Below are positions 52,038-60,476 of a DNA stretch of 64,000 nucleotides, piece after piece. Every line of letters starts with the position of its first letter. The first letter of the stretch is position 1. Position numbers and translations under genes: made by a program. Origin of the DNA: Denitrobaculum tricleocarpae (GTDB lineage: Bacteria > Pseudomonadota > Alphaproteobacteria > Kiloniellales > Kiloniellaceae). The notes below the pieces were generated by a model, which saw nothing but the letters and a program-made list of their open reading frames with translations, was not told the origin of the DNA and ran no database searches. The DNA lies in contig NZ_ML660054.1 of assembly GCF_007004665.1 (NCBI RefSeq), forward strand, positions 248,001 through 312,000. The letters run 5' to 3'.

Positions 52038-52985
52038 ATGGCCGAAGAGGGCGAAAATGGCGGTGATGGTGGTGGCAACATCATCATTATCAAGAAGGTC
52101 AAGAAAGGCGGCCATGGATCCCATGGCGGTGCATGGAAGATTGCCTACGCCGACTTCGTGACCGCCATGATGGCCTTTTTCCTCCTGATGTGGCTGCTCG
52201 CCAACACCACGGAGGAACAAAAGAAAGGCATCGCCGACTACTTTACGCCCACCACACGGGTCTCCTCCACGACCAGCGGTTCCGACGGCGTCCTCGGTGG
52301 ACAGACCGTCACGGAGGAAGGCGCGATGATTTCCGATCGATCAGCAATCGGGATTCAGGTCACCCTGCCCCCGGCGGAGGAGTCGGAACCCGATCCTGAC
52401 GCCCCACCCGAAGAAACCGCCGCTGCCAAGGCGGCGCGTGAGGCCGAGGAAGCCGCCCGAAAAGCCAAGTTCGAGGAAGAAACCAAACAGTTTGACGAAG
52501 CCAAAGCCGCGTTGAAGCGGGCCATCATCGAAGCGCCGGAACTCAGTGAACTGGTCAATAATCTCGTGGTCGACAATACACCGGAAGGCCTGCGCATTCA
52601 GCTTGTCGATCAGGACGGAAAGTCAATGTTCCCTTCGGGCCGGGCCGACATGTTCGAACATACTGCCAAGCTCATGGCCCTTGTCGTCAAGGCGATCGGT
52701 GATCTGCCGCAGAATATCTCTATCAAAGGCCACACCGACGCGACGCCCTTCTCCGGTGCGAACGGATACAGCAACTGGGAACTCTCGACCGACCGCGCCA
52801 ACGCCAGCCGCCGCGCGCTGATCGACTCGGGACTGACGCCCGAGCGCGTGGTGTCGGTGGTCGGGCGTGCCGCGATGGATCCACTCATCATCGAGGATCC
52901 CAGGTCACCGCAAAACCGGCGTATTTCGATTATTCTGTTGCGGGAAAACCAGGACGTTGAAGCCGAAGGCGAAGCGGTGAATTAA
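52038..52985 (+). CDS. motB: Flagellar motor protein MotB
   Basis: 315 residues: a basic, glycine-rich N-terminus, one transmembrane helix starting with the essential aspartate in AYADFVTAMMAFFLLMWLL (about 36-54), an Ala/Glu-rich linker (about 110-165), and an OmpA-like peptidoglycan-binding domain (about 180-305) with GHTDATPF and NRRISIIL. It anchors the MotA-MotB stator to the wall. An AGGAAAG ribosome site precedes the ATG. Confidence 0.95.
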   Translation: MAEEGENGGDGGGNIIIIKKVKKGGHGSHGGAWKIAYADFVTAMMAFFLLMWLLANTTEEQKKGIADYFTPTTRVSSTTSGSDGVLGGQTVTEEGAMISDRSAIGIQVTLPPAEESEPDPDAPPEETAAAKAAREAEEAARKAKFEEETKQFDEAKAALKRAIIEAPELSELVNNLVVDNTPEGLRIQLVDQDGKSMFPSGRADMFEHTAKLMALVVKAIGDLPQNISIKGHTDATPFSGANGYSNWELSTDRANASRRALIDSGLTPERVVSVVGRAAMDPLIIEDPRSPQNRRISIILLRENQDVEAEGEAVN

Positions 52986-53296
52986 GCTTCAGTGGTTCTA
53001 AGGCGCCCGTGTGACCGAACCTCCCGGGTCTTTACGGCCGATGGTCAAAACGAGCCGCGGCCTGACCGAAACTCTATTTTCCGCTATGCTCTTCAACATC
53101 TTTCTTGCACGGAAAACAGAAGAGAATTTCCAAGCGGACCCCACAGTCGGACGCCGGGCCTGATTCGCTTGAACACCTCGGCCTATCCTCGCTATGTTGC
53201 CCCGAACAAAGCTGACCTTTCACGACGCAGGCCGCTTTAGACGGACGCTCTAAACCGCGTTCATTTTTATCCTTAGACACAGGAAAGCGAAAAGCG
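52986..53296. other. Intergenic region after motB
   Basis: 311 bp without a supported gene, strong hairpin or recognisable promoter. It has several short open frames, none with a ribosome site or family features. Confidence 0.35.
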
Positions 53297-53803
53297 ATGG
53301 CCCAAACAGAGTCTCTCGCCACGACGCAGTGCCCTTGCGGATCAGGCCGGAGTTTTGACGCCTGCTGCGGGCTCGCACTCGGTGGCACGGCGGCACCAAC
53401 CGCGGAAGCCTTGATGCGCTCGCGCTATACCGCTTTTGCCATCGGGAATATCGATTACCTCGCCGAAACCCTGTCGTCCGAGGCGCGCAAGGATTTCGAT
53501 AAGACCGATGCGGAAAACACAGCCGGAAACGCCAAATGGCAGCGACTGGAGGTCCGCGCTGTTACAGACGGTGGTGAGAAGGACGAGACCGGAACCGTTG
53601 AATTCGTCGCGCACTTTACCCTGGGCGGCCAGCGGCACGCGCATCACGAGCTGGCTGCCTTCGAGCGTGAAGAGGGCCGCTGGGTCTATACCACCGGACA
53701 GATAAACCCTAAGGAAGCGCCGCGCGAAGTCGTCAAGATCGGCCGCAACGCCCCCTGCCCCTGCGGTTCGGGCAAGAAATACAAGAAGTGCTGCGGGGCT
53801 TAA
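53297..53803 (+). CDS. YchJ-family SEC-C protein
   Basis: 168 residues bracketed by two SEC-C zinc motifs: [14 protein letters not shown] (about 14-27) and [14 protein letters not shown] (about 154-167), with a SnoaL/NTF2-like YchJ middle domain (about 30-140, beginning [15 protein letters not shown]). SEC-C motifs bind zinc and often nucleic acid or SecB-like partners; the cellular role of YchJ is not established. It stands alone. Confidence 0.9.
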   Translation: MAQTESLATTQCPCGSGRSFDACCGLALGGTAAPTAEALMRSRYTAFAIGNIDYLAETLSSEARKDFDKTDAENTAGNAKWQRLEVRAVTDGGEKDETGTVEFVAHFTLGGQRHAHHELAAFEREEGRWVYTTGQINPKEAPREVVKIGRNAPCPCGSGKKYKKCCGA

Positions 53804-53931
53804 CCGAACAAGCGCTGCTGACAGCACCGCTCTCGTGATAGGGCGCCCGCAAGTGCCACATCAGTTACCGATCGCAATTGCTTTCCCCGGTCCAGCTCCT
53901 CTGAATCGGGGAAAGCAGTAAAGCGAGTCTC

Positions 53932-55320
53932 TTAAGCCGCCGTCACCCGACCAAGCGCTTCATCAATCGCCGAGACGATCTCGTCGATATCGTCCTTGGT
54001 GGCGATCAGCGCCGGGGAGAGACAGAGCGTATTGTTCAGGCCCGGCAGTGACCGGTTGGTGGCGCCGATGACGACGGCGTTGTTTTTCATGCAGTCGCCG
54101 ACGATAGCCTGGGTCACGGACTCGGGGACCGGGTCGCGGGTTTCGCGGTCGGCGACCAGCTCGGCGCCGACGAAGAGGCCTTTGCCGCGGACTTCGCCGA
54201 TCATGTCGTACTTGCCCTTCAGGCCCTCCAGTTTATCAACCAGGTAATCGCCCATCTTCGCGGTGTTTGCCAGCAGGTTTTCATCTTCCAGAATGCGCAT
54301 GTTTTCGATCGCTGCCGCCGGGCCGCCCGTGCAGCCGCCGAAGGTGGAGATGTCGCGGAAATAGCTCATGGGTTCTTCGGGATCGGACTTGAACTCCTCG
54401 AACAGGGCTTCCGTGGTCACCGTGCAGGAGATCGCGGCATAGCCCGAGGCGACCCCCTTGGCCATGGTCACGATGTCGGGCTTGATGCCGTAATGCTGAT
54501 AGCCGAACCACTCGCCGGTCCGGCCCATACCGCAAACGACCTCGTCGATAATCAGGATGATGTCGTACTTCGCGCAGATTTCCTGAACCCGCTCCCAGTA
54601 ACCCGCGGGCGGCACGATCACACCACCGCCTGCCGTCACCGGCTCCAGGATCAGGCCGCCCACCGTATCAGCGCCCTCGCGCAGGATGACCTCTTCGATG
54701 GCGTTGGCCGCGCGCACGCCGTAGTCTTCGACCTCGCCCCACTGGGAACGGTACTCAAGGCAGTGCGGCACCTCGACGAAGCCCGGCGTAAAGGGTCCGT
54801 ACATGCCTTTGCGCTCCTGCTGGCCGCCCGAGGACAGGGCCGTGATGGTGGTGCCGTGGTAGTCGCGCTCGCGGTAAAGGATCTTGTGCTTCTTGCCGCC
54901 GTGCTTCTGATGAGAGATCTGACGGACGATCTTATAGGCCTTCTCGTTCGCCTCGGAACCGGAGTTGGAATAGTAGACGCGGCTCATACCCGGCATCTTG
55001 GCGATCAGCATCTCGGCGAAGTTGGCGCCGGGGATAGTGCCCATGGAGCCGGCGAAGAAGTTCATCTTGACCAGCTGATCGCGCACGGCGTTGGCGATGC
55101 GCTCGCGGCCATAGCCGACGTTAACGGTCCAGACCCCGCCGGAGACCGCGTCCAGGTGTTCGCGCCCGGCCTGGTTCCAGACCCGCAAGCCCTTGCCCTC
55201 GATGATCAGGAGCGGATCGACCGTCTCGAACTTCTTATGCTGGGTCAGATGGTGCCAGATACGGGTCCGGTCATTCTCGATGACCTGGCTGAAATCGTTG
55301 ACGTCGACATTGATGTTCAT
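53932..55320 (-). CDS. tpa: Class III aminotransferase, probable taurine-pyruvate aminotransferase
   Basis: 462 residues from 55320, where a GGGAG ribosome site fits. PLP-binding Lys288 lies in TMAKGVASGY, and DEVVCGMGRTG (259-269) holds the cofactor aspartate. Length and the N-terminal pattern (DRTRIWHHLTQHK) resemble Tpa, which transfers the amino group of taurine to pyruvate giving sulfoacetaldehyde and alanine. Other omega-amino acid substrates are possible, as no sulfoacetaldehyde or taurine uptake gene is adjacent. A perfect TGTAACCGGTTACA palindrome lies 76 bp upstream. Confidence 0.85.
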   Translation of the reverse strand: MNINVDVNDFSQVIENDRTRIWHHLTQHKKFETVDPLLIIEGKGLRVWNQAGREHLDAVSGGVWTVNVGYGRERIANAVRDQLVKMNFFAGSMGTIPGANFAEMLIAKMPGMSRVYYSNSGSEANEKAYKIVRQISHQKHGGKKHKILYRERDYHGTTITALSSGGQQERKGMYGPFTPGFVEVPHCLEYRSQWGEVEDYGVRAANAIEEVILREGADTVGGLILEPVTAGGGVIVPPAGYWERVQEICAKYDIILIIDEVVCGMGRTGEWFGYQHYGIKPDIVTMAKGVASGYAAISCTVTTEALFEEFKSDPEEPMSYFRDISTFGGCTGGPAAAIENMRILEDENLLANTAKMGDYLVDKLEGLKGKYDMIGEVRGKGLFVGAELVADRETRDPVPESVTQAIVGDCMKNNAVVIGATNRSLPGLNNTLCLSPALIATKDDIDEIVSAIDEALGRVTAA

Positions 55321-55396
55321 TGTTTTTCTCCCAAATGACCCGCAACAGCCCCACAACAGACTGTGAGAACTCCGCCTAGATGGCTCTGTGCCTGGA

Positions 55397-55410
55397 TGTA
55401 ACCGGTTACA
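55397..55410. promoter_or_regulatory. Candidate LacI-type operator upstream of the aminotransferase gene
   Basis: Perfect 14-bp palindrome TGTAACCGGTTACA with a CCGG centre, 76 bp before the tpa start. The form is that of GntR/KdgR-like LacI operators. No LacI gene adjoins it; the sugar-locus protein at 46805 recognises a related but shorter-centred site. Confidence 0.6.
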
Positions 55411-55668
55411 GAACTCTTCTGTCCCATATCCGTCATAGCCCAGAGTCGAGAGCAAGCGCAATTTCGATTTTCAATTCGACATCGAATCTTGCCTGTTCAG
55501 CCAACCGAGCCGGATCGATACCTTAACTGATGGATCCAAGATCGTTGTAATATCGGCCATAGCGACAACCGGTTTGTGCAGTGGAGCGGCAAAGCCTTGG
55601 CAGCGAGCGACAATCAGCCGGAAAAAAACTTGATGACAGCCCGCCCCTTCCCATGTCAGGCTCCCGCC

Positions 55669-55749
55669 ATGATCAACTCCTTCGCCGCTTTTTGGTTTTA
55701 CTTTAGCTATCCGGGCCCAATGGCGGACGGAGGGGATCCTATGTTCTGA
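55669..55749 (+). CDS. Aromatic-rich leader peptide of the aroG attenuator
   Basis: A 26-codon open frame ending 29 bp before the attenuator stem. Residues 5-14 include four phenylalanines, one tryptophan and two tyrosines, with the dense run FWFYFSY at 8-14, an improbable composition by chance. A short AGG lies 8 nt before the ATG. Ribosome stalling at these codons when aromatic amino acids are scarce would control the downstream DAHP synthase gene. Confidence 0.8.
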   Translation: MINSFAAFWFYFSYPGPMADGGDPMF

Positions 55750-55775
55750 CGACAACAGACGTATAAGACCGATCC

Positions 55776-55802
55776 AACCGCCAGCTCACTGGCGGTTTTT
55801 TT
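55776..55802 (+). terminator. Attenuator terminator before aroG
   Basis: Nine-bp stem AACCGCCAG/CTGGCGGTT with a CTCA loop and a run of seven Ts, 37 bp before the aroG start. As it stands between leader and gene on the same strand it must be conditionally bypassed. Confidence 0.9.
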
Positions 55803-55838
55803 GTTTCCGCTGGGAGCCACAGACAAGGAACCCGAGCG

Positions 55839-56897
55839 ATGCAACAAACAACCGATGATCTGAGAATCAAAGAGATAACCGAGCTGGTCTCCCCCGAGAA
55901 GCTCCTGGATGAAATCCCGCTGACCCCGGAGACTGCGAAAACAGTCCGGGGCACACGCACCGCCATCCAGCGTATTCTGAAAGGCCAGGACGACCGGCTT
56001 CTGGTGGTCGTCGGCCCCTGTTCGATCCATGACCCGGAGGCCGCGCTGGACTATGCGCAGCGTCTCTCGGCTTTGCGTCTGGAGCTGGCAGGAAGTCTGG
56101 AAGTGGTCATGCGGGTCTATTTCGAGAAACCCAGAACCACGGTCGGCTGGAAAGGCCTGATCAACGATCCGCATCTGGACGGCAGCTTCGACATCAACAG
56201 CGGACTGGCCAAGGCAAGGCGCCTGTTGGCGCAGATCAACGAGATGGGCGTGCCGGTCGGATGCGAGTTTCTGGACACCACCGTACCGCAATACATCTCG
56301 GATCAAGTCAGTTGGGCCGCAATCGGGGCCCGCACGACGGAAAGCCAGATCCATCGGGAACTGGCGTCCGGCCTCTCCTGCCCGGTCGGGTTCAAGAACG
56401 GCACCTCGGGAGATATAAAGATCGCACTTGATGCAGTACAGTCAGCCGCCCATGCGCATCACTTCATGGCAGTCACCAAAACCGGCCGCTGCGCCATCGC
56501 CGCGACGACCGGAAACGAAGACTGCCACATGATCCTGCGTGGTGGGGCCGCTCCGAACTATGATGCGGGCTCCGTCGACGCGGCCTGCCGCGCGGCAGAG
56601 GCCGCGGGTCAGCGCGGCGTCGTCATGATCGACACCAGCCACGCCAACAGCGCTAAGAAGCCCGAGAATCAGCCCCTGGTCGCCGCGGATATCGCAGACC
56701 AGATCGCCGGCGGCGAGCGTCGTATTCTGGGCCTGCTGATCGAGAGCCACCTCGTTGCCGGACGCCAGGATCTCACCAACAAGCCGCTGAAGTACGGCCA
56801 ATCGGTGACTGATGGCTGCATCGATTGGGCGACCACGATTGACGTGCTTTATGGTCTGGCCGAAGCCGTGTCGGGACGCAGGCGGGCAGCGGCCTGA
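55839..56897 (+). CDS. aroG: 3-deoxy-7-phosphoheptulonate synthase, class I (AroF/G/H type)
   Basis: First step of aromatic amino-acid synthesis: phosphoenolpyruvate plus erythrose 4-phosphate gives DAHP. The 352 residues match the class I length. The metal-binding GPCSIHD (59-65, Cys61) and the PEP-binding KPRTTVGWKG (97-106) are clear, as is the C-terminal DTSHANS. It lies directly after an attenuator whose leader peptide is rich in Phe, Tyr and Trp codons, so transcription is probably tuned to all three end products besides any allosteric control. Confidence 0.95.
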   Translation: MQQTTDDLRIKEITELVSPEKLLDEIPLTPETAKTVRGTRTAIQRILKGQDDRLLVVVGPCSIHDPEAALDYAQRLSALRLELAGSLEVVMRVYFEKPRTTVGWKGLINDPHLDGSFDINSGLAKARRLLAQINEMGVPVGCEFLDTTVPQYISDQVSWAAIGARTTESQIHRELASGLSCPVGFKNGTSGDIKIALDAVQSAAHAHHFMAVTKTGRCAIAATTGNEDCHMILRGGAAPNYDAGSVDAACRAAEAAGQRGVVMIDTSHANSAKKPENQPLVAADIADQIAGGERRILGLLIESHLVAGRQDLTNKPLKYGQSVTDGCIDWATTIDVLYGLAEAVSGRRRAAA

Positions 56898-56923
56898 ATG
56901 AATGAAAATCGGATAAGCAACGT

Positions 56924-56949
56924 CCGGAGGCCTGAGCCAGGGCTTCCGG
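56924..56949 (+). other. Hairpin after the DAHP synthase gene
   Basis: CCGGAGGCC pairs with GGCTTCCGG around TGAGCCAG (nine pairs, including one G-T), 27 bp past the aroG stop. No T-run follows, so termination would have to be factor-dependent; it may only mark the mRNA 3' end. Confidence 0.45.
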
Positions 56950-56954
56950 CGCCG

Positions 56955-56983
56955 TTGACTTGATGCGATGCGGGGCCTAGCCT
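56955..56983 (+). promoter_or_regulatory. Sigma-70-type promoter for the MFS leader transcript
   Basis: TTGACT (56955-56960), a 17-bp spacer and TAGCCT (56978-56983). Start expected near 56990, just upstream of the arginine-rich leader peptide. Confidence 0.55.
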
Positions 56984-57012
56984 GACAGCTGAACATAACG
57001 GAGCACAGCTTC

Positions 57013-57060
57013 ATGATCTCTCCCGTCGTCGTCCGCAGGAAAAGGCGCAGGGCCCGTTAA
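57013..57060 (+). CDS. Arginine-rich leader peptide (15 residues) of the drug exporter gene
   Basis: Reads MISPVVVRRKRRRAR, then TAA. A CGGAG ribosome site lies 9 nt upstream of the ATG, and a sigma-70-type promoter lies before it. Eight residues from 8 to 15 include six Arg and one Lys, giving several Arg/Lys-x-Arg/Lys patterns of the kind known to stall macrolide-bound ribosomes. It ends 24 bp before a terminator stem, the layout of a translation-sensing attenuator. Confidence 0.6.
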   Translation: MISPVVVRRKRRRAR

Positions 57061-57084
57061 CGGGTCCGGAGGATCATTCCATGC

Positions 57085-57111
57085 GCCCCCGAGAAACCGG
57101 GGGCTTTTTTT
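57085..57111 (+). terminator. Terminator/attenuator before the MFS exporter gene
   Basis: Stem GCCCCCG (57085-57091) / CGGGGGC (57098-57104), 6-nt loop and seven Ts (57105-57111), 38 bp before the exporter start and on the same strand. A competing pairing exists: GGCGCAGGG (57044-57052, in the Arg codons) with CCATGCGCC (57079-57087), eight pairs and one G-A mismatch, which would take up the stem's 5' arm. A third hairpin spans 57050-57067. Confidence 0.85.
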
Positions 57112-57149
57112 ATGCGCGCGTTTTAGACCCAAGGACATACAAACCCCAT

Positions 57150-58364
57150 ATGCTCCGAGCCGCCTCCTCCCCGCCCCGAATGGTCACACTGGTGCTGCTG
57201 ACCGCGCTGTCGACGCTGTCCCTCAATATGTTTCTACCCTCGCTCCCCGGCATGGCCTTGGACTTTCAGGTGGACTATGCGCTGGTCAACCTCTCGATCG
57301 CAGGCTACCTGGCAATCACAGCGGTTCTGCAGGTCATCATGGGTCCGCTTTCCGACCGCTTCGGGCGGCGCCCGGTGCTGCTGGTTGGGCTGGTGGTTTT
57401 CGTCATGGCCTCGCTGGGCTGTGCGCTGGCAACGGACATCTGGGTCTTCCTTACCTTTCGGATCCTTCAAGGGGCGATCATCGCCGGAACCGCCCTCTCA
57501 CGCGCTGTGATCAGGGACATGGTTCCGGCACAGGAGGCTGCGAGCCTCATGGGGTATGTCAGTATGGCCATGGCGGTCGCGCCCATGCTGGGACCGATGT
57601 TCGGCGGGGCGCTGGACGCCGTCTTCGGATGGCGGGCAAATTTTCTGGCTTTCACGGGGCTGGGCGCCGTTCTGCTGCTGTTGTGCTGGACCGACCTAGG
57701 GGAGACCAACAAGGAGCCCTCGGAAACCTTTGCCCGGCAATTCAGGAGCTACCCGGAGCTCTTTCAATCGCGGCGTTTCTGGGGTTACTCCCTCTGCATG
57801 GCCTTTTCGACCGCCGCCTTCTACAGTTTTCTGAGCGGCGTGCCCCTGGTCGCACAAACCCTGCTCGGCGTGAGTTCCGCCGAACTTGGTCTTTACATCG
57901 GCTCGATCACGGGCGGTTTTTTCTTCGGCAGCTTTCTCTCTGGACGCCTGGCCAAGCGCACCGCCCTTACCACCATGATGATCGCAGGGCGGGTTGTTGC
58001 CTGCGGCGGTCTGCTGATCGGTCTCGCTTTCATTGCCACCGGCACCGTCAATCTGCTTACCCTGTTCGGCGCGACGCTCTTCGTGGGGATCGGCAATGGC
58101 TTGACCATGCCCAGCAGCAACGCCGGCGCGCTCTCTATTCGCCCCCGGCTTGCCGGCAGCGCATCGGGCCTCTCCGGGGCACTGACGGTCGGTTCGGGCG
58201 CTGTCTTCACCTCGGTCACCGGCGCAATCCTGACCGAAGAGAACGGAGCCTTCGCACTGATTGCACTGATGCTCTTCTGCTCGGCAGCCGGGCTCTTGGC
58301 CGCACTCTCCGTGCGCCGGATTGACCGCCGCGAGAGCTTGTTGCCTCCCTCGGCCAGTTCCTGA
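57150..58364 (+). CDS. MFS multidrug exporter (Bcr/CflA family)
   Basis: 404 residues from the ATG at 57150; an ATG at 57081 is in frame but lies in the terminator stem. Twelve helices, the MFS motif A GPLSDRFGRRPVLL (about 67-80), and the Bcr/CflA-type start (STLSLNMFLPSLPGMA, about 22-37). Such proteins expel chloramphenicol-type drugs, bicyclomycin or sulfonamides by proton antiport. The leader peptide plus terminator upstream suggest induction by a translation-affecting signal. Confidence 0.9.
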   Translation: MLRAASSPPRMVTLVLLTALSTLSLNMFLPSLPGMALDFQVDYALVNLSIAGYLAITAVLQVIMGPLSDRFGRRPVLLVGLVVFVMASLGCALATDIWVFLTFRILQGAIIAGTALSRAVIRDMVPAQEAASLMGYVSMAMAVAPMLGPMFGGALDAVFGWRANFLAFTGLGAVLLLLCWTDLGETNKEPSETFARQFRSYPELFQSRRFWGYSLCMAFSTAAFYSFLSGVPLVAQTLLGVSSAELGLYIGSITGGFFFGSFLSGRLAKRTALTTMMIAGRVVACGGLLIGLAFIATGTVNLLTLFGATLFVGIGNGLTMPSSNAGALSIRPRLAGSASGLSGALTVGSGAVFTSVTGAILTEENGAFALIALMLFCSAAGLLAALSVRRIDRRESLLPPSASS

Positions 58365-58382
58365 TTGCTTGCGGAACGGTGT

Positions 58383-58784
58383 TTACATAAAGTCCTTTGG
58401 CGTCACGTCCGGCGCGCTGTTGTCCATGTCGAACAGCAGTTTCCAGCTGCCGTCGCCCGCTCTGCGATAAACGATGGCCACGCGGCCGGTGGTGCCCGGC
58501 TCATCGACATCCGCATCGGGTTTGAAGTAAAAGCTTCCGTAGATCAGCGCCATAGACTCCTGTTCGAAGACCGCTTCTTCCTTGAACATCAGCGTGCCGG
58601 TGACCTGGGGAAAAGAGCGTTCATAACAGGCTCTGATTTCGTCGATGCCGCGCATCAGTGGTGTTCGCGCCCCCGCATAGCTGCTCTCGGGATCATAAAG
58701 CGACATCAGGCTTTCGATGTCTTTCGCGTTGAAAGCCGCCAACCATGCTCCAAGACATTCACGCACACCCGATAAGTCTGTCAT
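58383..58784 (-). CDS. SnoaL-like/DUF4440 family protein
   Basis: 133 residues with the NTF2-like cone fold: helix ECLGAWLAAFNAKDIESLMSLYDPE (about 9-33), then sheet segments ending in WKLLFDMDNSAPDV. Family members are ketosteroid-isomerase-like enzymes or ligand-binding proteins; no catalytic residues can be assigned. It is convergent with the exporter gene, 18 bp apart. Confidence 0.8.
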   Translation of the reverse strand: MTDLSGVRECLGAWLAAFNAKDIESLMSLYDPESSYAGARTPLMRGIDEIRACYERSFPQVTGTLMFKEEAVFEQESMALIYGSFYFKPDADVDEPGTTGRVAIVYRRAGDGSWKLLFDMDNSAPDVTPKDFM

Positions 58785-59024
58785 TTGATTGCCTTGAGAT
58801 TGTTTTGAGATTTACTTGAACAAGATCGAAGTCCGCCAATTCTAGCAATCGAAGTCGCCGAGCTAAACGTTCAGGCTTGATTGTTCATTCCGTGCTGGCG
58901 TCACGCTGCAATTAACTGCAATACTGATGTTAATGAATGACGGCGACGGGTCGTTAGCGCCGCGGTTTGCGATAGCAACCTGATACGCCGAGACAAGAAC
59001 AGGCGAGTTAGTCAGGGGTAGTCT

Positions 59025-60476
59025 ATGACCGAAACAGAGCACGTGCGCCTGCTCGATAGTTACGACCCGAACGATTTTTACTGCGAGATGCTGGGCAAAA
59101 ACGCTTCCGTCGCACCGCACACCAAGCCCGTCCGCTACAAGCTCGGTCAGATCCCGGTCAATGAGTTTCGAGACCGCGCGCACGATGCCGAGCTGGAGCT
59201 CTATAACTTCGGCATTACCTTCACGGTCTATACTCAAAAAGAAGCCATAGATCGAATACTGCCCTTTGATGTGATCCCGCGGGTCATTTCAGCGCAGGAA
59301 TGGGACTTCATCGAGCGCGGCGTCGCCCAGCGGGTGACGGCTCTGAATTGCTTCCTCTGGGACATTTATCACGACCAGAAGATCCTGAAAGACGGGATTA
59401 TTCCGAAAGAGCTGGTGCTCGGCAATCCCGGCTATCGCCCTGAAATGGAAGGCCTGGACGTCGCGCACAAGAACTACGTCCACATCAACGGGACTGATCT
59501 TGTGCGCGGCGGCGACGGCAAATTCTATGTCCTGGAAGACAACGCCCGTTCACCATCCGGTGTTTCCTACGTCGTGGAAAACCGCCATCTGATGCAGCGG
59601 ATCTTTCCGGATCTGATGCGCGACATTGGAATCCGTTCCGTCTCCAACTATGGTCAAAAGCTGCACGAAGCCCTGACCGAGATGGCGCCGGACTCGGTCC
59701 TCGATCCCCAGGTCGTTCTGCTGTCGCCCGGAACCTATAACTCGGCCTATTTCGAGCACATCTTTTTGGCACGGGAGATGGGCGTTCCCTTGGTGGAAGG
59801 CCGGGATCTCGTGGTCGAGAACGACCGCGTCTTCATGAAGACCGTCAACGGTCTGCGGCCGGTTGACGTGATTTACCGGCGAATTAACGACGACTTCCTG
59901 GATCCGGCCGTCTTCAATCCGGAATCCACGCTTGGCGCCGCCGGTCTGATGGGCGCCTACCGTAAAGGCAACGTCGCCCTCGCAAATGCCGTGGGCACCG
60001 GCGTCGCGGACGATAAAGCTGTTTACGCTTACATGCCACGCATCATCAAATACTACCTTGATGAAGACCAGATCATCGACAATGTGGAAACCCACATCTG
60101 CCGGGAGAAGGAAGGTCTGGACTACACGCTGGCCAACCTCGACAAGCTGGTGGTCAAACCGGTAGGCGAAGCGGGTGGCTACGGCATCACCATCGGACCG
60201 CGCGCGTCCGCCGAAGCACTCGAGGCCTGCCGCAAGGAGCTTCTGGAAGATCCGGCCAACTACATCAGCCAGCCGATGATCAATCTCTCGGTCTGTCCAA
60301 CACTGGTCGACGAGGGCATCGAACCGCGGCACGTCGACTTGCGGCCCTTTGCGGTCACCGGCAAATCCACCTGGGTTTTGCCGGGCGGCCTGTCCCGGGT
60401 CGCTTTGACAAAGGGATCGATCGTCGTCAATTCATCGCAAGGTGGCGGATCAAAGGATACCTGGGTTCTTGAATAA
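59025..60476 (+). CDS. Circularly permuted type 2 ATP-grasp protein
   Basis: 483 residues of the CP_ATPgrasp (DUF404/DUF407) family. Visible parts are the N-terminal DUF404-like segment to about 80, GNPGYRPEMEGL, the DNARSPSGVSYV nucleotide-site region (about 171-182), and the KPVGEAGGYGITIGP grasp loop (about 378-392). Such proteins probably ligate an amino acid or peptide using ATP. It is followed by an alpha-E gene overlapping its end, the conserved partner arrangement in proteobacteria; the chemistry of the pair is not established. Confidence 0.93.
   Translation: MTETEHVRLLDSYDPNDFYCEMLGKNASVAPHTKPVRYKLGQIPVNEFRDRAHDAELELYNFGITFTVYTQKEAIDRILPFDVIPRVISAQEWDFIERGVAQRVTALNCFLWDIYHDQKILKDGIIPKELVLGNPGYRPEMEGLDVAHKNYVHINGTDLVRGGDGKFYVLEDNARSPSGVSYVVENRHLMQRIFPDLMRDIGIRSVSNYGQKLHEALTEMAPDSVLDPQVVLLSPGTYNSAYFEHIFLAREMGVPLVEGRDLVVENDRVFMKTVNGLRPVDVIYRRINDDFLDPAVFNPESTLGAAGLMGAYRKGNVALANAVGTGVADDKAVYAYMPRIIKYYLDEDQIIDNVETHICREKEGLDYTLANLDKLVVKPVGEAGGYGITIGPRASAEALEACRKELLEDPANYISQPMINLSVCPTLVDEGIEPRHVDLRPFAVTGKSTWVLPGGLSRVALTKGSIVVNSSQGGGSKDTWVLE

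Larger units (their letters stand above)
55664..55802 (+). promoter_or_regulatory. Transcription attenuator of the DAHP synthase gene
   Basis: Four mutually exclusive segments. Segment 1 CCGCCAT (55664-55670) pairs perfectly with segment 2 ATGGCGG (55720-55726). Segment 2's TGGCGG can instead pair with segment 3 CCGCCA (55778-55783). Segment 3, as AACCGCCAG (55776-55784), pairs with segment 4 CTGGCGGTT (55789-55797), and the T-run (55796-55802) makes a strong terminator. A ribosome stalled on the aromatic codons would leave segment 2 free to form the antiterminator. Confidence 0.8.
55411..55838. other. Region between tpa and DAHP synthase genes
   Basis: About 430 bp upstream of aroG. The right part holds a leader peptide and attenuator, listed separately. 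The left part (55411-55663) has no gene that I can support; a weak TTGATG near 55630 could be a -35 element for the leader transcript. Confidence 0.45.
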
